Source: Paludibacter sp963678465
GTDB taxonomy: Bacteria; Bacteroidota; Bacteroidia; Bacteroidales; Paludibacteraceae
Direction of reading: 5' to 3'
Assembly: GCA_963678465.1 (NCBI GenBank)
Contig: OY782858.1
Location: 2,666,001-2,730,000 of the forward strand
DNA: 64,000 nt
Position numbers and translations under genes: made by a program. The notes beneath the pieces are model-generated. The model was not told the DNA's origin, ran no database searches, and saw only the letters and a list, made by a program, of their open reading frames with translations. Shown here in pieces: positions 17,852 to 26,073 of this stretch; the stretch's first letter is position 1, and the number at the start of each line of letters is the position of its first letter.

Positions 17852-18745
17852 ATGAAAAAATGGATAGCCGCATTCAGGCTGAAAACATTACCGCTTGCTT
17901 TATCGAACACAATCATGGGATCGGCGCTGGCGGCAGGTGAAGATAAGTTTCGATGGTCGATATTCAGTCTGGCCGCATTGACTACAATTTTACTACAAAT
18001 CATGTCGAACATGGCCAACGATTACGGCGACTTTGTGAATGGCAAAGACACCGCCGAACGTATCGGTCCGAAACGCATGGTACAATCAGGTGAAATCACA
18101 CCGAAAACAATGCTGCAAGGCATAATTATTATTGGCATTTTTACAGCCATTTCCGGTTTGGTGCTTATTTTGGTTGGTACAGCCGGAATTGACATAACCA
18201 ATATTCTGATTTTTGGCGTATTGGGAATAGCTGCTATCGTGGCTGCCATTAAATATACCGTTGGCAAAAATCCATACGGTTATCGTGGGTTGGGTGATAT
18301 TTTCGTGTTTATATTTTTTGGGTTGGTAGGCGTAATCGGCACCTATTTTTTGCATACACAATCTTTCAGCTGGGATTTGCTGCTACCCGCTTCGGCCATG
18401 GGATTTTTAAGCACTGGAGTACTTAACATGAATAACTTACGTGACTACGAAGCAGATAAAAATGCAAATAAGAAAACAATCGTGGTGTCTATGGGACCAC
18501 AAAAAGCCAAACTCTATCATTTATTTTTAGTGGGTGGAGCTATTTCATTAGCGGTTATCTATACGGTTATCAACTATAAATCACCCTGGCAATGGCTATT
18601 TCTACTTTCATTTCCAATGTTGTTTTTAAACCTGAAAACCGTTTTTACCTACAAAAACTCCATTGAACTTTATCCCGAATTAGGCAAATTGGCTATGGGA
18701 ACTTTGTTATTTTCAATAAGCTTTGGAGTGGGATTGATGTTGTAA
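17852..18745 (+). CDS. menA: 1,4-dihydroxy-2-naphthoate polyprenyltransferase
   Basis: 297 aa integral membrane prenyltransferase of the UbiA superfamily with about nine membrane segments. It carries the first Asp-rich motif in SNMANDYGDFVNGKDTAER and the second around NNLRDYEADKNANKKT, which bind the polyprenyl diphosphate through Mg2+. It attaches the isoprenoid tail to DHNA to give demethylmenaquinone. It has its own promoter and is followed 93 bp later by the RhuM-Fic gene. Confidence 0.93.
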   Translation: MKKWIAAFRLKTLPLALSNTIMGSALAAGEDKFRWSIFSLAALTTILLQIMSNMANDYGDFVNGKDTAERIGPKRMVQSGEITPKTMLQGIIIIGIFTAISGLVLILVGTAGIDITNILIFGVLGIAAIVAAIKYTVGKNPYGYRGLGDIFVFIFFGLVGVIGTYFLHTQSFSWDLLLPASAMGFLSTGVLNMNNLRDYEADKNANKKTIVVSMGPQKAKLYHLFLVGGAISLAVIYTVINYKSPWQWLFLLSFPMLFLNLKTVFTYKNSIELYPELGKLAMGTLLFSISFGVGLML

Positions 18746-18838
18746 TTAGTACTTTAATACGAACTTGTAAATATTACTAACAATATCAAAGTATTTGTGT
18801 TCCTTTGTTCTTAAACTACTTTATCGACTGAGATATTT

Positions 18839-19804
18839 ATGAATGAGATTGAAATATATAGATCATCTGATAATGAAACTGAGATTCAGGTTCAGTTTGA
18901 AAATGAAACTGTGTGGTTAACTCAACAACAAATGTCAATTTTATTTGATCAAACAAAGCAGAACATAAGTTTGCACATCAATAACTGCTTTAAAGAAAGA
19001 GAATTAGAACGAAATTCAACTGTCAAGGATTACTTGACAGTTCAAACAGAAGGAAAAAGAAAAGTAAAACGTAAAATAGAGTATTACAATCTTGACGTAA
19101 TAATATCTGTAGGATACAGAGTGAAATCTAAGCGAGGGACTCAATTCCGGCAGTGGGCAACGCAACGATTGAAAGACTATCTGGTTCAAGGTTATGCAAT
19201 TAACGAAAACCGATTAAAAGAAAAACAACAAGAAGTTGAATATCTGAAAACAGGAATTCGTATTTTAAGCAGAGCTATTGAACAACAAGCCACTGCCCAA
19301 GACAGTGAAATGCTAAAGATTTTTGCCAAAGGACTTGATTTGTTGGATGATTACGACCATCAGCAATTAGACATCAAAGGAAAAACAACTAAATCAGTTA
19401 TTTATCCGGCAAAAGAAGAATACCTTCAGCTTATTTTCAACTTAAAATCAGAGTTTATATCTGATGTTTTTGCCAAACCCAAAGACGAAACATTCGACAG
19501 TTCCATTCATCAAATCGAGCAAAGTTTTAATGGCCAGGATTTGTACACGAGCATTGAAGAGAAAGCTGCGATTTTGCTTTATTTGATAGTAAAAAACCAT
19601 TCATTCGTTGACGGAAACAAACGTATAGGAGCTGCATGTTTTTTATTGTTTTTAAGTCGAAACAATATCCTTTTTGGAGTTGACCGCAAACCAATTATCA
19701 GTAACGAAGCACTTGCAGCCCTTACTTTATTTGTTGCAACAAGCAAAACAGAAGAAATGCATGTCATTGTAAAATTAATTATCAGCATTCTTAATCGCAG
19801 TTAA
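18839..19804 (+). CDS. RhuM-Fic/Doc family protein inserted in the men cluster
   Basis: 321 aa. Residues 1-110 form a RhuM-like 'virulence protein' domain (VWLTQQQMSILFDQTKQNI, an HTH-like DNA-binding region; DVIISVGYRVKSKRGTQFRQWA). A helical linker with ERLKEKQQEVEYL-type repeats follows. The C-terminal Fic domain carries H254-S-F-V-D-G-N-K-R262, the Doc-like HxFx(D/A)xNKR active site with Lys in place of the Gly typical of AMPylating Fic enzymes. Doc uses this site to phosphorylate EF-Tu. No small antitoxin gene adjoins it. The stop is 9 bp before menC. Base composition looks more A-rich than the men genes, consistent with acquisition, which is inferred. Confidence 0.82.
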   Translation: MNEIEIYRSSDNETEIQVQFENETVWLTQQQMSILFDQTKQNISLHINNCFKERELERNSTVKDYLTVQTEGKRKVKRKIEYYNLDVIISVGYRVKSKRGTQFRQWATQRLKDYLVQGYAINENRLKEKQQEVEYLKTGIRILSRAIEQQATAQDSEMLKIFAKGLDLLDDYDHQQLDIKGKTTKSVIYPAKEEYLQLIFNLKSEFISDVFAKPKDETFDSSIHQIEQSFNGQDLYTSIEEKAAILLYLIVKNHSFVDGNKRIGAACFLLFLSRNNILFGVDRKPIISNEALAALTLFVATSKTEEMHVIVKLIISILNRS

Positions 19805-19813
19805 ATATCAACG

Positions 19814-20854
19814 ATGAAAGCCCGACACACTCAAATCAATCTTCAGTTCAAATTACCCGCTGGAACTTCGCGGGGAGTTTTGCTTCATAAACCCTCGTCG
19901 TTCCTTATTTTGGAACAGGAAGGTTTTACCGGAATAGGCGAATGCTCTACTATTCCCGATTTGAGCATCGATCCCATGGAATTTTATGAGCAAAAACTGA
20001 ACGAAGTTTGCAGATGGATAAATGCCGGGAACAATCAAGGAGACATCGATTTATCGGCTTTTCCGTCCATAGCTTTTGGACTTGAAACGGCCTTCCTCGA
20101 TTTAAAAGCCAATGACTCGAAAAAACTTTTTCCATCCAATTTCACCGAAGGAAAAACCGGAATTCCTATCAACGGATTAGTTTGGATGGGCGATAAGGAG
20201 TTTATGCAAAAGCAAATCACTGAAAAAATTGCTGCCGGCTATCAATGCATCAAACTCAAGGTCGGCGCTTTGGATTTTGAAACCGAACTGGAAATTATTG
20301 CCGGCATCCGTCGACACTTTTCTCCTGAGGAAATTGAAATCAGACTGGATGCGAACGGAGGATTTACGCCCGAAGACGCATTGAAAAAGCTTGAAAAATT
20401 AGCAGTTTATCACATTCATTCCATCGAGCAACCTATTAAGCAAGGACAATTGGACGCAATGGCTGATATTTGTAAACATTCGCCTATACCAATAGTGCTC
20501 GACGAAGAATTAATCGGTGTGAAATCAGCTGACAAAGAAATAATTATCGAAAAAATAAAACCTGCTTATATCATTCTGAAACCAAGTTTGCTGGGCGGAT
20601 TTAAACAATCGGAAGAATGGATTCGGCTGGCCGAGAAGCATCAGGTAAAATGGTGGATCACATCGGCACTCGAAGCCAACATAGGCCTAAATGCCATTGC
20701 ACAATGGACTTATACATTAGAGTCAGAACTTCCACAGGGTTTGGGAACCGGACAATTGTATCATAAAAACATCCCGTCACCACTCGAAATTCGGAATGCA
20801 AAACTATTTTATCAAACTAAAAATGACTGGGATTTAAGCACTATTTTAAAATGA
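19814..20854 (+). CDS. menC: o-Succinylbenzoate synthase
   Basis: 346 aa enolase-superfamily enzyme dehydrating SHCHC to o-succinylbenzoate. Active-site landmarks are the KxK pair in IKLKVG, metal ligands in RLDANGG, SIEQP and VLDEEL, and the catalytic Lys in ILKPSLLGG. It overlaps menE by 4 bp (ATGA), so the two are translationally coupled. It begins 9 bp after the RhuM-Fic stop, leaving no room for its own promoter other than inside that gene. Confidence 0.93.
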   Translation: MKARHTQINLQFKLPAGTSRGVLLHKPSSFLILEQEGFTGIGECSTIPDLSIDPMEFYEQKLNEVCRWINAGNNQGDIDLSAFPSIAFGLETAFLDLKANDSKKLFPSNFTEGKTGIPINGLVWMGDKEFMQKQITEKIAAGYQCIKLKVGALDFETELEIIAGIRRHFSPEEIEIRLDANGGFTPEDALKKLEKLAVYHIHSIEQPIKQGQLDAMADICKHSPIPIVLDEELIGVKSADKEIIIEKIKPAYIILKPSLLGGFKQSEEWIRLAEKHQVKWWITSALEANIGLNAIAQWTYTLESELPQGLGTGQLYHKNIPSPLEIRNAKLFYQTKNDWDLSTILK

Positions 20855-21915
20855 AACAGGAAACTATCCAAATCAATGGCTCAATTTTCAGTAAAGATAA
20901 CTTTGAACAACTGAAGAAAAACGACGAAGCAACCGATTCGTGGGAAAATGCCATTTTTCTGTTTCTGAAAAATTGGTTCGACGATACCGATTTCGTGACA
21001 ACACATACATCCGGCTCAACAGGTATTCCCAAAGAAATACGGTTGGCAAAAACGGCCATGCGCAATTCGGCCCGAATGACAAACGCATTTTTCGGTCTCA
21101 ATGAGGAAAAAACAGCTTTGCTTTGTCTGCCTGCATCCTATATTGCAGGTAAAATGATGCTTGTCAGGGCTATAACGGGCGGATTCAACCTGATAACAAC
21201 AGCACCGAAGGCCAATCCCTTTGAGCAACTTAAAATGCCGATTGATTTTACCGCCATTACACCTTACCAACTACATTATTCAGCAGAAACGCTCAAGCAA
21301 AAAACGGTACAAAACATCATTGTAGGCGGTGGACATGTGAATTCAACATTGGAAACTTTGGTTGAAAGCATTCCGGCTGCTATGTTCGAAACTTACGGCA
21401 TGACTGAAACCTGCTCACACATTGCCTTGCGACAATTCAATGGTGAAAATAAATCCGATGTATTCAGTGCTCTGAATGGCGTATCCATTCATCTGGATGA
21501 CCGTGAATGTTTGGTTATAACTGCTCCTCACCTACTCAACGAAGCAATTATCACCAACGACATTGTAGAAATTAAAGGGAAAAACACTTTTCGATGGCTC
21601 GGACGTTTTGATACCACCATCAACTCGGGCGGCGTAAAAATTCATCCCGAGCAAGTTGAAAAAAAGTTAGAAGGTATTATCCCGACAGCTTATTTCATTA
21701 CTTCTCAACCAGACAACATTCTGGGCGAAAAGGTTATTTTAGTGATCGAATCTGCTGATTATTCTGCAAATCGCCGTGCTGAATTAACTGCCTCTATCGA
21801 AAATAGACTTTCAAAGTTTGAAATTCCACAAGCGATTTACTTCGTGAAGGAATTTGTTTATTCTTCTGCAAATAAGATATTACGGAAAGAAACATTACAG
21901 AAGTTAAACCAATAA
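20851..21915 (+). CDS. menE: o-Succinylbenzoate-CoA ligase
   Basis: 354 aa AMP-forming ligase that activates o-succinylbenzoate for MenB. It has the phosphate-binding loop THTSGSTGIPKEI, the ETYGMTETCSH adenylate motif, the FRWLGRFDTTINSGG hinge and the catalytic Lys in SSANKILRKE. It is shorter than typical MenE (about 450-490 aa) with a compact N-terminal region, as is usual in Bacteroidota. It overlaps menC by 4 bp and ends the men cluster. Confidence 0.9.
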   Translation: MKQETIQINGSIFSKDNFEQLKKNDEATDSWENAIFLFLKNWFDDTDFVTTHTSGSTGIPKEIRLAKTAMRNSARMTNAFFGLNEEKTALLCLPASYIAGKMMLVRAITGGFNLITTAPKANPFEQLKMPIDFTAITPYQLHYSAETLKQKTVQNIIVGGGHVNSTLETLVESIPAAMFETYGMTETCSHIALRQFNGENKSDVFSALNGVSIHLDDRECLVITAPHLLNEAIITNDIVEIKGKNTFRWLGRFDTTINSGGVKIHPEQVEKKLEGIIPTAYFITSQPDNILGEKVILVIESADYSANRRAELTASIENRLSKFEIPQAIYFVKEFVYSSANKILRKETLQKLNQ

Positions 21916-21946
21916 AAACATTTTGTATTCAAACACATTGAAACAA

Positions 21947-21990
21947 AAAAAACCGACGATATGACTTTAAAGTCATATCGTCGGTTTTTT
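21947..21990. terminator. Perfect 44-bp palindromic bidirectional terminator
   Basis: Arms of 22 bp (21947-21968 and 21969-21990) are exact complements with no spacer. The core is CCGACGATATGACTTT and its complement, flanked by A6 and T6. It lies between convergent menE and htpG and serves both. Confidence 0.92.
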
Positions 21991-22014
21991 AAATTATGTG
22001 TTTTTAATTCGTTA

Positions 22015-24069
22015 TTATAAAAGCTCCACGCTACGTTTCACAAATTTTGCCAACGCTTCACCTTTCAGCATGTTATTAGCCAAAAGTGCGAGGTCAATTA
22101 ACTGACGAACCTGTTTGTTTTCAGAAGCAAATGCTTTGTAAACAATCTTTTTCTTGTCGCCAAGTTCATCCATTTGTTTAGCCAATTCGCTGAGTTCATC
22201 TTTTTCGGCTGTCGGAATTTCTTCTTCTTTTTTACCTTTGTGACTTTCCTGAAGCTTATCGTGTTTTGCTTTCACTTCGGCCAATTCGGTTGTAACCGGA
22301 CTCACTTCAGCGCCACAAGCAGTTTCTTCTTCGCTCAATAGTTTTTCAATCACCGGATGCGCTGTATTTACAACTAAATTGTAGCTATCAGGCATTTCGC
22401 CATAAAAACTCATCATACCGCCCTGCAAAGCCGACATTTCTTTCATGCGGCGCATAAATTCATTCTGTGTAATGAAAACAGGATTGGTTGAAGGCGAAAG
22501 TTGTTCGAATGTTACAATGAAGTTTGCTTTTTCAACTTTTGGCAATTGCGAATCAAAAACAGTTACAAGCGCATCACGTTGGTCATCAGTCAAGGCTACT
22601 TTAGCAACTTCATCTTTCTGAATGATTTTATCAATCACATCGCTATCAACACGCACAAAACGCGTCTTTTCGAACTTCTGCTCCATCTGACTTACGGCGT
22701 GAACGTCCAACTGCCCGTCCATAATCAACACATCGTAACCTTTGTCTTTAGCATGTTGAATATAGCTGTAATGTTCGTCGGCGTTGTTTGCGTACAAATA
22801 AATCAAATCGCCATTTTTATCTTTCTGGTTTTCGCCCACCAGCGTTTTGTATTCTTCAAAAGTAAAGTATTTGCCATCCACATTTTTCAACAAGGCAAAT
22901 TTCTCAGCACGTTCGTAGAATTTTTCATCACTGAGCATTCCGTACTGAATGAAAACTTTCAAGTTATCCCATTTTTCTTCAAAATTAGCACGGTCTTCTT
23001 TGAAAATTTCAGCCAAACGGTCGGCCACTTTTTTGGTAATGTGACTTGAAATTTTCTTCACATTGCTATCGCTTTGCAAATAACTACGCGACACGTTCAA
23101 CGGAATATCCGGAGAATCAATCACACCATGAAGCAAAGTCAGATATTCAGGAACTATATTTTCAACATGATCGGTTACATAAACCTGATTGCAATACAAC
23201 TGAATTTTGTTGCGCTGCGTGTCGATGTTGTTTTTGATTTTTGGGAAATAAAGGATACCTGTCAGGTTGAACGGATAATCTACGTTCAGGTGAATATGAA
23301 ACAATGGATCTTCGCCCATTGGATTTAATTCACGATAAAAAGCAGTATAATCTTCTTCTTTCAAATCAGCAGGTTTGCGTGTCCATGCCGGATTTGGATT
23401 GTTGATGATATTGTCTTCTTCAGTTTCAACGTTTTTACCGTCTTTCCATTCTTTTTTCTTGCCAAAAGCAATTTCTATCGGAAGGAATTTACAGTATTTA
23501 GTCAGCAATTCCTGAATTTTTGAATCTTCCAGAAAATCCTTGTTTTCGTCGTCGATATGCAATACAATATCAGTTCCACGATCGGCTTTGATAGTATCTT
23601 CCAGCGTGTATTCAGGACTTCCATCGCACGACCAGTGTTGAGCTGAGTTCTCTTCTTTGTGCGATTGGGTGAAAATTTCAACCTGTTTCGACACCATAAA
23701 CGAAGAGTAAAAACCTAAACCAAAATGACCAATAATAGCCTGCGCATCGTTTTTGTACTTTTCGAGAAATTCCTCAGCGCCCGAAAAAGCAATCTGGTTG
23801 ATGTATTTCTCAATTTCGGCAGCCGTCATACCAATTCCGCGGTCGGAAATTGTAAGTGTTCCTTTGTTTTTATCCACCGAAACACGTACGGTCAAGTCGC
23901 CCAGTTCACCTTTAAATTCGCCAACCGAAGCCAGGGTTTTCAGTTTCTGAGTTGCATCTACTGCGTTAGACACTAATTCACGCATAAAAATCTCGTGATC
24001 GCTGTACAAAAATTTCTTGATAACGGGGAAAATATTGTCGCTCGTTACCCCAATGTTTCCTTTTGCCAT
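22015..24069 (-). CDS. htpG: Hsp90-family chaperone HtpG
   Basis: 684 aa. Bacterial Hsp90 with the GHKL ATPase domain at the N-terminus: ELVSNAVDATQKL (Mg-binding Asn), ISDRGIGMT, and GHFGLGFYSSFMV lid region. The middle domain contains NVSRSYLQ with the catalytic Arg, and a C-terminal dimerisation domain follows. It is about 50 residues longer than E. coli HtpG, with a charged segment near residues 590-640 (KGKKEEEIPTAEKDEL). It is transcribed alone with a 600-bp upstream region. Confidence 0.95.
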   Translation of the reverse strand: MAKGNIGVTSDNIFPVIKKFLYSDHEIFMRELVSNAVDATQKLKTLASVGEFKGELGDLTVRVSVDKNKGTLTISDRGIGMTAAEIEKYINQIAFSGAEEFLEKYKNDAQAIIGHFGLGFYSSFMVSKQVEIFTQSHKEENSAQHWSCDGSPEYTLEDTIKADRGTDIVLHIDDENKDFLEDSKIQELLTKYCKFLPIEIAFGKKKEWKDGKNVETEEDNIINNPNPAWTRKPADLKEEDYTAFYRELNPMGEDPLFHIHLNVDYPFNLTGILYFPKIKNNIDTQRNKIQLYCNQVYVTDHVENIVPEYLTLLHGVIDSPDIPLNVSRSYLQSDSNVKKISSHITKKVADRLAEIFKEDRANFEEKWDNLKVFIQYGMLSDEKFYERAEKFALLKNVDGKYFTFEEYKTLVGENQKDKNGDLIYLYANNADEHYSYIQHAKDKGYDVLIMDGQLDVHAVSQMEQKFEKTRFVRVDSDVIDKIIQKDEVAKVALTDDQRDALVTVFDSQLPKVEKANFIVTFEQLSPSTNPVFITQNEFMRRMKEMSALQGGMMSFYGEMPDSYNLVVNTAHPVIEKLLSEEETACGAEVSPVTTELAEVKAKHDKLQESHKGKKEEEIPTAEKDELSELAKQMDELGDKKKIVYKAFASENKQVRQLIDLALLANNMLKGEALAKFVKRSVELL

Positions 24070-24225
24070 TGTTCGTTTATATGTTTTATTGATTAATTTG
24101 AAATATTATTTACGGAGTCTGTGGTTTGCAAATAAAGTGCCAGCCGGCTTTTAGTGACAGAATGACAGTTGCGAACTTTTAACTCTGTCGTTTTAAGCAA
24201 CTATTATAAGTTCCTGAAAATATAC

Positions 24226-24281
24226 AATTTCAAAGTTGAACCTATGTAATTTCAAAGTTAGTATTGTGTAATTTCAAAATA
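24226..24281. repeat. Three direct repeats at exact 22-bp spacing upstream of htpG
   Basis: AATTTCAAAGTT occurs at 24226 and 24248, with AATTTCAAAATA at 24270. The first two units also share TxTGT at their ends. On the minus strand (the htpG direction) the second copy reads TAACTTTG, an exact -7-like element, about 185 bp before htpG. The array could be regulator sites on one DNA face or remnant repeats. Confidence 0.65.
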
Positions 24282-24545
24282 GATAGTATATTTTCATCAG
24301 AAATACAGATAGTTATACAAATAAACAGAACAATAAAATCAGCCATTGAATTTTTGCTCGAAAAACACCCTATAATTGCTGCTAAAGGGCCTTGGTAATC
24401 AGAAAAAACAACTTTCCATCAATCTACATTTTCAAATTTCGAGTATATAAATCTTGTAAATTCAGATAACACAGGAAAGAAAAATTGCAAATATAGTTCC
24501 ATGGGTGGATTTTAGAAAATAATTCATATCATCAGAACAGCCTTA

Positions 24546-24577
24546 TTGTGTCATTTCAGCATTTTTGACTATCTTTG
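24546..24577 (+). promoter_or_regulatory. Promoter of ychF
   Basis: TTG (24546-24548), a 21-bp spacer and TATCTTTG (24570-24577), then a leader of about 90 bp to the ATG at 24677. Confidence 0.75.
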
Positions 24578-24676
24578 CAGTCCGAAAAAATTTATTAATC
24601 AATTTTGTTTAAAGTAATTAACTGACCGTTATTTACTTCGGACAAACGAACATTTCAAACATCAAACTAATATAAA

Positions 24677-25774
24677 ATGGCTCTTCAATGTGGAATCGTA
24701 GGCTTGCCTAACGTTGGTAAATCTACCCTTTTCAACTGTCTTTCGAATGCTAAAGCTCAATCGGCGAACTTCCCTTTTTGTACAATCGAACCGAATGTGG
24801 GTGTAATTACTGTGCCCGACGAACGCCTCAACAAACTGGCTGAACTTGTACATCCACAACGCATTGTTCCTACAACGGTGGAAATTGTTGATATTGCCGG
24901 ACTTGTAAAAGGAGCCAGCAAAGGCGAAGGACTTGGCAATAAATTCCTGGCCAATATCCGCGAAACTGATGCAATTTTGCACGTTTTGCGTTGCTTCGAC
25001 AACGAAAACATCGTTCACGTGGATGGAAGCGTAAATCCTGTTCGCGACAAAGAAATCATCGACATAGAGCTTCAGTTGAAAGACCTCGAAACAGTAGAAA
25101 GCCGTATCAGCAAAGTACAAAAACAAGCCGCTGCCGGCGACAAACAAGCCAAAACGCTTTACGACATTTACATCCTGTACAAAGAAGCATTGTTGCAGGG
25201 AAAATCGGCCCGAACTGTGAAACTTGATCCTTTGGATAAAAAGTTAGTAAAAGATTTATATCTGCTGACCGATAAACCAGTGATGTATGTTTGTAATGTT
25301 GACGAAGGATCGGCAGTAAACGGGAATGCCTATGTTGAAGCTGTTCGCGAAGCGGTGAAGGACGAAGGTGCTGAAATTCTGGTAGTAGCTGCTGCCACCG
25401 AGGCCGACATTGCCGAACTCGAAACTTACGACGAACGTCAGATGTTCCTCGAAGAAGTGGGTCTGAAAGAATCGGGTGTTGCTCGTTTGATTCGTGCCGC
25501 TTATCACCTGCTCGATTTGCAAACTTATTTCACAGCCGGCGTTCAGGAAGTACGTGCCTGGACTTTTGAACGCAACTGGAAAGCTCCACAATGTGCGGGT
25601 GTGATCCACACGGACTTCGAGAAAGGATTTATCCGTGCCGAAGTGATTAAATACGAAGATTTTACAACGCTCGGCTCCGAAGCAGCTTGTAAAGAAGCCG
25701 GCAAAATGAGCGTTGAAGGAAAAGAATATGTGGTGCAGGATGGGGACATTATGCATTTCAGATTTAATGTGTAA
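24677..25774 (+). CDS. ychF: Redox-regulated ATPase YchF
   Basis: 365 aa, standard length. Obg-family P-loop GLPNVGKSTLFN, then DIAGLVKGASKGEGLGNKFL, and NVDE in place of the NKxD guanine motif, which explains ATP preference in YchF/OLA1. A coiled-coil segment covers about residues 125-200 and a C-terminal TGS domain ends near YVVQDGDIMHFRF. It binds ribosomes and takes part in stress and redox control. It is a single-gene unit. Confidence 0.95.
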   Translation: MALQCGIVGLPNVGKSTLFNCLSNAKAQSANFPFCTIEPNVGVITVPDERLNKLAELVHPQRIVPTTVEIVDIAGLVKGASKGEGLGNKFLANIRETDAILHVLRCFDNENIVHVDGSVNPVRDKEIIDIELQLKDLETVESRISKVQKQAAAGDKQAKTLYDIYILYKEALLQGKSARTVKLDPLDKKLVKDLYLLTDKPVMYVCNVDEGSAVNGNAYVEAVREAVKDEGAEILVVAAATEADIAELETYDERQMFLEEVGLKESGVARLIRAAYHLLDLQTYFTAGVQEVRAWTFERNWKAPQCAGVIHTDFEKGFIRAEVIKYEDFTTLGSEAACKEAGKMSVEGKEYVVQDGDIMHFRFNV

Positions 25775-25824
25775 ACCCTGATCAATTCAGTCTAAAGCAT
25801 CCAAAACCAAATCTATTTTCAATA

Positions 25825-25863
25825 CAGTACGCCTTGCAGCATCGGAAACTGCAAGGCGTACTG
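25825..25863. terminator. Strong hairpin downstream of ychF
   Basis: A perfect 15-bp stem, CAGTACGCCTTGCAG (25825-25839) with its complement (25849-25863), has a 9-base loop. Only CATTCTT follows it, so there is no real T tract; it may terminate transcription weakly, protect the 3' end, or be a repeat. The remaining bases to holB hold nothing recognisable except the holB promoter. Confidence 0.55.
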
Positions 25864-26025
25864 CATTCTTGCGAGCCCCTCTTCCTCGCACTAAAAGACA
25901 ACAAGCCTGACTATCCTTTTCTTCTCCCTCAGGTAAAATCCCCGAATTTTGAGTTCATCCTCTTCCAAAAACAACAAAAATAAGTTTTAGTGAAGCCCAT
26001 CATCCTATGGCTAAAAGTTTTTTTG

Positions 26026-26033
26026 TATATTTG
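26026..26033 (+). promoter_or_regulatory. -7 element of the holB promoter
   Basis: TATATTTG matches TAnnTTTG. It lies downstream of an in-frame upstream ATG at 25990, so the transcript would exclude that ATG and supports the start at 26074. No clear TTG sits at the expected distance. Confidence 0.6.
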
Positions 26034-26073
26034 CACATCATACCGTAATGGGCTTTATTTGAAACACCAAGAG

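Larger units (their letters stand above)
24070..24676. other. 607-bp region between divergent htpG and ychF
   Basis: AT-rich and without a convincing gene. It holds three 22-bp-spaced direct repeats at 24226-24281 and the ychF promoter at 24546-24577. No RNA gene is recognisable. I could not place a good consensus promoter directly before htpG. Confidence 0.55.

Noticed and set aside
24226..24281. CRISPR-like array
   Set aside because: Only three short 9-12-bp matches at 22-bp spacing, with no spacer diversity typical of CRISPR and no cas genes in the window.
25990..26073. In-frame upstream start for holB adding 28 residues
   Set aside because: The extension contains the -7 promoter element at 26026-26033 and does not resemble the family N-terminus.
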